From Hyphomicrobiales bacterium (GTDB taxonomy: Bacteria > Pseudomonadota > Alphaproteobacteria > Rhizobiales > OSC116): a stretch of DNA of 64,000 nucleotides. Below, one piece after another: positions 58,257 through 64,000 of the stretch (positions are counted from its first letter, which is position 1; every line of letters starts with the position of its first letter). Position numbers and translations under genes: made by a program. The DNA lies in the NCBI GenBank assembly GCA_002401855.1, contig NVUH01000003.1:1-64000 (forward strand). The letters run 5' to 3'. Below the pieces are notes generated by a model. It did no database searches and was not told the DNA's origin. It saw nothing but the letters and a program-made list of their open reading frames with translations.

Positions 58257-60425
58257 ATGCGTCAAATACCAAATCGAGCGGCACATGCGTGGCAAAAATC
58301 CATCGCCAAACCCAAATTTGCCGATTTTATTTTTTACGCGGCAGATTGGATGATTGCCGAAATTGAGCGCGAGCAAGAAAGATGGTTCATTTGGTTGATT
58401 GCATTTTTCGCCGCTGGAATTATAATGTTTCACGCATTAAATCTATATGTTTCACAGGCATATTTGGTGATTTTTAGTGGTTTTTTGGCCATTTTTGGGG
58501 TGTTTTTGCATCAAAAACGGCGTTTTTTTGCTGTTTTTTGCCTATTTTCATTGGTTTTTTTGGGTTTTTTTGCCGCAAATTTTGAATATTTTAGGGTCAA
58601 AACTCAAACCATAGAACGACCTTTATACAAGACAGACATTCAAGGAATCGTCACCGATATTGAGTTGTTTTCCGATCAACATTCACGGGTTTTAATAAAA
58701 CCTCATTCGATCGAGAAAATCGATGCAGAAAGCCTGCCAAAATACATCCGCCTCAACCTAAAACAACATCAAAACAACCTTCAAATTGGCGATGATATTA
58801 AAGTCACCGCGCAATTGTTTCCGCTGCCCCATGCCGCCATTGTCGGCGGTTATGATTTTGGCCAAGGCCTATTCTATCAGTCAATCGGCGCCGTTGGTTC
58901 GGTAGCAAAAAAATACCTACCCATGCCGCGAGAGCAGGGTGGTAACCTATATCACAGTATAAAAAATATATTCTATAACATACGCTTAACTCTAGCCGAG
59001 CAAATCACTCAAAATCTAAACGGTGTCAGTAAAGATATGGCATTGGCCATTTTGGTCGGCATTAAAATGGACAGAGACAGCCAAAGCTATTTATCATTGC
59101 GCAATGTTGGCTTGGCACATCTGCTCGCCATTTCTGGCTTACATATGGGGTTTGCCATGGGCATGGTGTTTTATTTTATGCGCATGTTTCTGGCCTTATT
59201 TCCCTTCGGGTTTTTTAATTTTTCACTCAAAAAATGCGCAGCTTCCATATCGATATTATCTGGCTTGTTTTATTTGCTGCTAACCGGCGGTAGCCTCGCC
59301 ACCGAGCGGGCTTTCATCATGGCCAGCTTAATCATGCTGGCGGTTTTGCTGGATCGCGAGGCTTTAACCATGCGCAATTTGGCGCTGGCTTTACTTCTCA
59401 TGCTTGTTTTATCCCCTAGCTCGATTATGAATGTTGGGTTTCAAATGTCATTCGCCGCCACGGCAGTGATCATCGCTTATTTTGAATGGCAAAAAAACCG
59501 TGATTATAATCAAGCCGAAGCGCTTAAATTATTCTCACGTCAAACCGCTTTCGGCCGCTTTGCCTTGACCTTGCGCGATTGGTTTATGATACCGTTGCTC
59601 ACTGGATTGGTGACCATGCCGATATCAATTTATCATTTTTCTACCTTACAAACGGGCGGCTTTATTGCCAACCTGATCATCGTGCCAATATTTGGTTTAT
59701 TGGTCATGCCATTAGGCATTTTATCCCTAATTTTATCGGCATTTGGGGTGGAAAAATACTCATTTGAATTGCTTAGCTATATTATTGAAAGTATTTATAT
59801 ATTTTCGGATTATATTGCTGAATTCACCTATTTAAATGAGCATATCGCCAAGTTGAATTGGCATATATTGGTAATCTTGTTAGTGGCCTATTTATGGTTG
59901 ATAATTTGGCAAAATAAATGGCGTTATCTGGGTTTTAGCTTTTTGCTAATTCTACCATTTTTGCCACTTTATGCGCCTTTACCAATTGTCTATATTGGTG
60001 ATATCAACGCCAATAAACTGAGCAATATATTGATAAAAGGCACCGATGATCATTATCATTTACTCAGCGGCACGCGCGGTAAATTTAACAGTAGAATTTG
60101 GCTTGATTATGTCGGTGAGCCTTATGATAAGCTTGCCAAAGACCTAAAACCCAACGCTCAATATTTACAATGTGATGAGATTGCTTGTATTGGCGAGATT
60201 GCCGGCTTGCCAGCGGGTGAAAACCAATTAACCATCGTGCTACACGCCGCCGCCTTTGCCGAAGAATGTGCCAATTCAGCCATCGTCATCAGCGCTAAAT
60301 TTTATGATTTTCCACCATGCGAAGCCGCCTTACAATTGACCAAAGAGCATTTGCAAAATGACAATATAGCTATATATTACAATAACGAAGGTCTAAAGTT
60401 GGTCAAAAATATTTCAACTTATTAG
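58257..60425 (+). CDS. comEC: ComEC/Rec2 family DNA-uptake channel protein
   Basis: A 722-residue polytopic membrane protein. An N-terminal soluble start and two helix groups with a DUF4131-type domain (about residues 30-230) precede the Competence domain ([47 protein letters not shown]-like [24 protein letters not shown]). The C-terminal about 145 residues take the place of the metallo-beta-lactamase domain but show no HxHxDH site. The start at 58257 is chosen because AAGGGGTGG precedes it. Imports single-stranded DNA in transformable bacteria. Confidence 0.88.
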   Translation: MRQIPNRAAHAWQKSIAKPKFADFIFYAADWMIAEIEREQERWFIWLIAFFAAGIIMFHALNLYVSQAYLVIFSGFLAIFGVFLHQKRRFFAVFCLFSLVFLGFFAANFEYFRVKTQTIERPLYKTDIQGIVTDIELFSDQHSRVLIKPHSIEKIDAESLPKYIRLNLKQHQNNLQIGDDIKVTAQLFPLPHAAIVGGYDFGQGLFYQSIGAVGSVAKKYLPMPREQGGNLYHSIKNIFYNIRLTLAEQITQNLNGVSKDMALAILVGIKMDRDSQSYLSLRNVGLAHLLAISGLHMGFAMGMVFYFMRMFLALFPFGFFNFSLKKCAASISILSGLFYLLLTGGSLATERAFIMASLIMLAVLLDREALTMRNLALALLLMLVLSPSSIMNVGFQMSFAATAVIIAYFEWQKNRDYNQAEALKLFSRQTAFGRFALTLRDWFMIPLLTGLVTMPISIYHFSTLQTGGFIANLIIVPIFGLLVMPLGILSLILSAFGVEKYSFELLSYIIESIYIFSDYIAEFTYLNEHIAKLNWHILVILLVAYLWLIIWQNKWRYLGFSFLLILPFLPLYAPLPIVYIGDINANKLSNILIKGTDDHYHLLSGTRGKFNSRIWLDYVGEPYDKLAKDLKPNAQYLQCDEIACIGEIAGLPAGENQLTIVLHAAAFAEECANSAIVISAKFYDFPPCEAALQLTKEHLQNDNIAIYYNNEGLKLVKNISTY

Positions 60426-60652
60426 CGGGAGAAGGTAAAAAATGCTGCACCTAGATGCCCCACAAATAAAATTGACTTTGCCATGATCGGATTTAGAACC
60501 CCAGCTGATAAGCTAGAAGAGATGTTGCGATGACGACTTGAATCTACCGCTGCTATTTTGGCTTATGAGAATTTTAAATAAACGCACAAAATATCAAAAT
60601 TCAAGCTGAAAATTGTTTTAACACTGAAGCTCATTTAACTTAAGGAGACATA
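60426..60652. other. Intergenic region after comEC with a short ORF remnant
   Basis: No intact gene. A short frame ending at the TGA near 60535 reads MIGFRTPADKLEEMLR after a Met codon; I recognise no family with confidence. lexA, often next to comEC in Alphaproteobacteria, is not here. The 3' end carries the promoter and the AAGGAG site of the next gene. Confidence 0.4.
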
Positions 60653-61012
60653 ATGAGCGATTTTAAAACCATTTGGGAAACTTATACTTCTGCATGGGAA
60701 GCCGAAACTGCGGCAAAAAAGTACGAAATATTTAAACAATGTTTGGCACAAGACGTTGTTTATACTGATCCATTATCTATAACCCAAGGTTGGGATGAGT
60801 TGACGGCGTATATGCTGGAATTCCACCAACAAATAGCAGGTGGGCATTTTGTGACTAATTATTTTTTAGCCCATCATAATAAATCCATCGCCAAATGGGA
60901 TATGATGACGGGTGATGGTGCAAAAATTGGCGAAGGCGTCAGTTATGGGCAATATAATGCTGAGGGTAAATTAATCGCGATGACGGGCTTTTTCGAAACG
61001 CCCGAGGGATAA
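60653..61012 (+). CDS. NTF2-like / SnoaL-fold protein
   Basis: A 119-residue single-domain protein with the pattern of nuclear transport factor 2-like small proteins: helix MSDFKTIWETYTSAWEAE, AQDVVYTDPLS, YMLEFHQQIAGGHFVTNYFLAHHNKSIAKWDM and a C-terminal GEGVSYGQYNAEGKLIAMTGFF strand pair. A strong AAGGAG ribosome site precedes the ATG. It begins a run of three close genes with an AraC regulator and a DUF1801 protein. Members bind small ligands or act as isomerases; the specific role is unknown. Confidence 0.8.
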   Translation: MSDFKTIWETYTSAWEAETAAKKYEIFKQCLAQDVVYTDPLSITQGWDELTAYMLEFHQQIAGGHFVTNYFLAHHNKSIAKWDMMTGDGAKIGEGVSYGQYNAEGKLIAMTGFFETPEG

Positions 61013-61019
61013 ATAAAAT

Positions 61020-61907
61020 ATGAATTATCTGCATCAGGTGCAAAAGGCACTGGATTATATCGAAGCGCATTTGGATGCAGATATTTCGCTGTCGCGTGTG
61101 GCGCGTGAAGCGGCGATTAGCCAATGGCATTTTGCCCGTATTTTCAAAGCGCTGACCAATGAAACCTTGAAAAGCTATATTCGATCAAGGCGGTTATCCA
61201 ACGCTTTGGACAAGTTATTAACCACAGATGAGCGCATTATAGAGATTGCTATGGACACAGGCTTTGCCAGCCAAGAGAGTTTTAGCCGTGCGTTTAAAAA
61301 GACATTTGACCTAAGCCCGCATGCAGCACGAAAGCTCGGAAAACGCAACATGGCGGTGCAGAAAATTAAATTTGATACCGAATATTTACGCCACATTCAT
61401 CAGAATATATCGCTCACTCCTGAAATTTACAGCCAGCCGAAAAGAGTATTTATTGGCATGAAAACAGAGTTTTTTAGCGTTGATTCGGAGAAAAACAACA
61501 TTGCCGATAAATTACCGCCTTTGTGGGAGAAATTTTTAGCTCATATTGGTGAGATTGAACATATAGTGGCTGGTAACATGTATGGCATCATTAAACAAAC
61601 GCCTGAAAATAGTGATTTATTAGAGTATTATGCGGCGGTTGAAGTCGGCAAAGTTACAACATTGCCTGCTGGCATGAACGCGCTTGAATTGCCAGCCACC
61701 ACCTATGCTAAATTTAGGCATGATGGGCATTTTGATAGTCTTAATAACAGCGTCAATTATATTTATTCTAGCTGGTTATTTGAATCGGGCGCGCGGCATA
61801 ATTATGGTGCGGATTTGGAAATTTATGGTGCTGAATATAGTCCAGACACTGATGACAGTGTGATATATTATGCCATTCCACTTGAAAGAAATCCTGAATA
61901 TGGATGA
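61020..61907 (+). CDS. AraC family regulator with GyrI-like effector domain
   Basis: A 295-residue regulator of the Rob/MarA-plus-effector type. The N-terminal 110 residues form a double helix-turn-helix AraC domain (ISLSRVAREAAISQWHFARIFKALTNETLKSYIRSRRL, IAMDTGFASQESFSRAFKKTFDLSPH). Residues about 140-290 form a GyrI-like small-molecule-binding domain (KRVFIGMKTEF ... LEIYGAEYSPDTDDSVIYYAIPL). It starts seven bases after the NTF2-like gene and overlaps the DUF1801 start, so it may control this small operon. Confidence 0.88.
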   Translation: MNYLHQVQKALDYIEAHLDADISLSRVAREAAISQWHFARIFKALTNETLKSYIRSRRLSNALDKLLTTDERIIEIAMDTGFASQESFSRAFKKTFDLSPHAARKLGKRNMAVQKIKFDTEYLRHIHQNISLTPEIYSQPKRVFIGMKTEFFSVDSEKNNIADKLPPLWEKFLAHIGEIEHIVAGNMYGIIKQTPENSDLLEYYAAVEVGKVTTLPAGMNALELPATTYAKFRHDGHFDSLNNSVNYIYSSWLFESGARHNYGADLEIYGAEYSPDTDDSVIYYAIPLERNPEYG

Positions 61908-62301
61908 TGCAGTAAACAATAAATTTGCCACTTACCCTGATGAGGCGCGGGCAGCTTTGCTGGATATTCGGGGGGGGATATTTGAGTTGGCCGACGAACA
62001 TGGCTTAGTGATAGAAGAAACCCTTAAATGGGGGCAGCTTAGTTATTTGACCAAAACAGGTAGCACCATCCGCATTGATCATTCATCCCAACACCCTGAC
62101 CAGATTAAAATATTTTTCAATTGTAAGACGCGGTTGGTTGAAACTTTTAAGGAAATCTATGGCGATCTGTTTGATTATGAAAGCAATCGGGTGGTCATGT
62201 TGAAAATATCGGCACAATTTCCCAAGGACGAATTGCGCCGCTGTTTGCTGACGGCGTTGAAATATCATCAATTAAAACAACTACCTTTATTGGGTTTTTA
62301 G
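61900..62301 (+). CDS. DUF1801 domain protein
   Basis: A 133-residue protein resembling the DUF1801 (YdhG-like) family: KFATYPDEARAALLDIRGGIFELADEHGLVIEETLKWGQLSYLTKTGSTIRID and KIFFNCKTRLVETFKEIYG. The ATG lies inside the last codons of the AraC gene (overlap of eight bases), so expression is coupled. The family binds unknown ligands. The open frame continues upstream to 61870, but this would overlap the AraC gene more and gains nothing. Confidence 0.75.
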   Translation: MDDAVNNKFATYPDEARAALLDIRGGIFELADEHGLVIEETLKWGQLSYLTKTGSTIRIDHSSQHPDQIKIFFNCKTRLVETFKEIYGDLFDYESNRVVMLKISAQFPKDELRRCLLTALKYHQLKQLPLLGF

Positions 62302-62456
62302 ACCTATAGGAAAACTGTAAGCACAGAAGATGATGATTTGACGACGGGCATCTCTACTGATTTTGGACAATGATGCGGAGTATAATTATGAAGGAATATA
62401 ATTGAGTTACCAGCAGGTATTGTATATATTGGTCAGAACAAATGGGCAGGCGAATC

Positions 62457-63566
62457 ATGACTTTAGACTTGAACAATATAGTGGCGAATATGCTGCATCA
62501 TCGGCAAAACACCATCGGCACAGGCGAGCCTATATCGCCGCCGATTGTACAGGCATCAACCTATAAATTACCTGCTGTGCCAGAAGGTGAATATCAATAT
62601 GGCCGTGTATCTAACCCAACATGGAGCGCTGCGGAGCAAGCCATTGCTTTGCTTGAGGATGCTGATGTTGTGGCTTTTCCATCAGGCATGGCGGCGATAA
62701 GTGCAGTTTTGCTGACGACAATGCGGCCGGGAGAAACATTATTGCTGCCATCTGACGGTTATTATGTATCACGCTTGGTGGCGCAGAAGATATTGGCGCC
62801 GATGGGTGTGCTGATAGATGAATGCCCGAGCTTGGAATATGACAGCCGTGATTTTAATGACTATAAATTGGTGATGGTTGAAACGCCATCTAACCCCAAA
62901 TTGGACATATGTGATTTGCAGGCTATGGCTGCTAAATGCCAAGCCGCGGGTGCATTGCTGATGGTTGACAATACCACCATGACGCCATTGGGGCAACGGC
63001 CGCTAGACTTGGGGGCTGACATTGTGGTTTCGGCCGATACCAAGGCTTTAAACGGCCATAGTGATGCTTTGTTTGGCCATGTGGCGAGCCGCAATGCAGA
63101 ATTTATCGACGGCATACGCGAATGGCGTACGATTAGTGGATCGATTGTGGGGGCGCATGACGCATGGTTGGTGCATCGTGGGTTGGAGACGTTGGAAATA
63201 CGCTATGAGCGCATGTGCGCAAACGCGGGCATTATTGCGGCACGTTTAGCGGCGCATGGGGCGGTTGAGTCTGTGGTATATCCCGGGCTAGAAAGCCATG
63301 CGGGGCATGAATTGGCCAAGGCACAGATGTTGACATTTGGCACGATTTTGGGTGTGACATTTAAGGATGTTGCTACGGCGGAAGCTTTTATTGATGGCTC
63401 GAAATATATCGTGGCGGCGACTAGTTTTGGCGGCGTACATACATCGGCCGAGCGGCGTGCGCGTTGGGGTGATGACGTGGCGGACAGTTATGTGCGTTTG
63501 TCACTCGGCATTGAGCCGACTGAGGCTTTGTGGGCGGATATGTTACGCAGTTTGGACGCTTTGTGA
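62457..63566 (+). CDS. Cys/Met metabolism PLP-dependent enzyme (cystathionine gamma-lyase type)
   Basis: A 369-residue fold-type I PLP enzyme. Seen are TGEPISPPIVQASTY, YGRVSNPTWSAAEQAIALLE, the PLP phosphate region FPSGMAAISAV, VETPSNPKLDICDL, VDNTTMTPLGQRPLDLGADIV and the PLP lysine in SADTKALNGHSD. The GHSD after the lysine supports the family; the residue after Lys is Ala, where an aromatic or large residue is usual. Gamma-lyase versus gamma-synthase cannot be separated from sequence alone. The start could also be ATG 62442. It overlaps rsmJ by one base. Confidence 0.85.
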   Translation: MTLDLNNIVANMLHHRQNTIGTGEPISPPIVQASTYKLPAVPEGEYQYGRVSNPTWSAAEQAIALLEDADVVAFPSGMAAISAVLLTTMRPGETLLLPSDGYYVSRLVAQKILAPMGVLIDECPSLEYDSRDFNDYKLVMVETPSNPKLDICDLQAMAAKCQAAGALLMVDNTTMTPLGQRPLDLGADIVVSADTKALNGHSDALFGHVASRNAEFIDGIREWRTISGSIVGAHDAWLVHRGLETLEIRYERMCANAGIIAARLAAHGAVESVVYPGLESHAGHELAKAQMLTFGTILGVTFKDVATAEAFIDGSKYIVAATSFGGVHTSAERRARWGDDVADSYVRLSLGIEPTEALWADMLRSLDAL

Positions 63567-64000
63567 TGAGTGATGAATTGGTGATAGATTTTATTGGCGG
63601 GGCGGTTGGCCATCGGCATAAATTTGGCGGCGGGCGCGGGCAGGCGTTGCCCAAGGCCATTGGCATGAAAGGTGGAATAAACCCCAAAGTGGTGGATGCC
63701 ACGGCGGGATTGGGGCGTGATGCGTTTTTATTGGCTAGCTTGGGCGCAGAAGTGACTTTGATTGAGCGTTCAAAAAAAATGCATGGATTATTGGCGGTAG
63801 GTATGGCGCAGGCGGTAGAGGAAAATGAAGTGTTGGCTGAAATTATGAGCCGCATGACATTGTTGTTTGGTGACGCTAAGGTTTTGTTGCCGCAGTTGAA
63901 GCCTGAAATTATTTTGATTGACCCGATGCACCCGCCACGTAAAAATTCGGCTCTGGTGAAAAAAGAAATGCGTTTGATACGCGAGATTGTTGGCACCGAT
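63566..64000 (+). CDS. rsmJ: 16S rRNA m2G1516 methyltransferase RsmJ, cut by window end
   Basis: A SAM-dependent methyltransferase, incomplete at the window edge: 145 codons are visible from an ATG overlapping the preceding stop (TGATG). Visible motifs match RsmJ: HKFGGGRGQALPKAIG, VVDATAGLGRDAFLLASLGAEV (SAM motif I), LIERSKKMHGLL, LIDPMHPPRKNSALVKKEMR. RsmJ methylates G1516 (E. coli numbering) in 16S rRNA. The end of the gene lies beyond the window. Confidence 0.88.
   Translation, partial: MSDELVIDFIGGAVGHRHKFGGGRGQALPKAIGMKGGINPKVVDATAGLGRDAFLLASLGAEVTLIERSKKMHGLLAVGMAQAVEENEVLAEIMSRMTLLFGDAKVLLPQLKPEIILIDPMHPPRKNSALVKKEMRLIREIVGTD

Noticed and set aside
60443-60535. Remnant of lexA or of a transposase in the gap after comEC
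   Set aside because: The readable fragment (MIGFRTPADKLEEMLR) does not convincingly match either, and no inverted repeats or target duplication were seen.

Overview
The window looks like a chromosomal segment of an alphaproteobacterium of moderate-to-low GC content; I cannot place it to order. The evidence is gene order: nuoL-nuoM-nuoN-birA-rnj, then mce-DUF1467-proS-lolC-lolD-dnaE; tatABC-serS-surE-pcm-nlpD; yajC-secD-secF; glyA-nrdR-nusB-thiL; bamE-CBP3-DUF177-plsX-fabH-ihfA-merR; and rpsB-tsf-pyrH-frr-cdsA-dxr-rseP-bamA-fabZ, with gltA, gltX and comEC. A ubiquinol-cytochrome c chaperone and a DUF1467 protein also point to this class. No rRNA, tRNA, CRISPR array, prophage or intact insertion sequence was recognised.

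Layout. 0-7.5 kb: end of the complex I operon, biotin ligase and RNase J. 7.5-10.1 kb: a minus-strand operon of three membrane proteins (DUF2157, DUF4401, GDYXXLXY) set into the otherwise conserved cluster. 10.1-19.3 kb: methylmalonyl-CoA epimerase, DUF1467, YchJ, a secreted leucine-rich-repeat protein, ProRS, LolC/LolD, an unannotated 38-residue membrane protein with its own promoter, and DnaE. 19.3-26.7 kb: an orphan ABC ATPase, Tat translocase, SerRS, SurE, Pcm and an NlpD-like lipoprotein. 26.7-34.5 kb: AAA ATPase, YajC-SecDF, two homologues of mitochondrial complex I assembly factors, an N-degron aminoacyl transferase and an SLC13 transporter. 34.7-40 kb: SHMT with an acidic extension, NrdR, NusB, ThiL and an MFS transporter. 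40-45.2 kb: BamE, Cbp3-like chaperone, DUF177, PlsX, FabH, IHF-alpha and a MerR regulator. 45.2-55.1 kb: translation and envelope genes from rpsB to fabZ. 55.2-60.4 kb: citrate synthase, GluRS and ComEC. 60.4-64 kb: a more accessory-looking block (NTF2-like, AraC/GyrI-like, DUF1801, Cys/Met PLP enzyme, RsmJ cut by the window end).

How the genes work together. Most are housekeeping functions: respiration and its assembly (NuoLMN, NDUFAF3/6-like proteins, Cbp3), secretion and envelope biogenesis (Sec, Tat, Lol, Bam, RseP), lipid synthesis (PlsX, FabH, FabZ, CdsA), isoprenoids (Dxr) and translation.

The most interesting points are departures from expectation. Ribosomal protein S2 is fused through a tandem-repeat linker to a helix-hairpin-helix-like domain and sits behind a structured leader. 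GlyA carries an obligatory acidic N-terminal tail. Several genes expected by synteny (lpxD/lpxA/lpxB, ribD/E/H, uppS, coaX, lexA) are absent at their usual places. The + strand changes from extremely C-rich to G-rich across the window. No single undescribed multi-gene system was proven; the best leads are the small protein at 15.65 kb, the S2 fusion with its leader, and the lpx-less bamA-fabZ locus.
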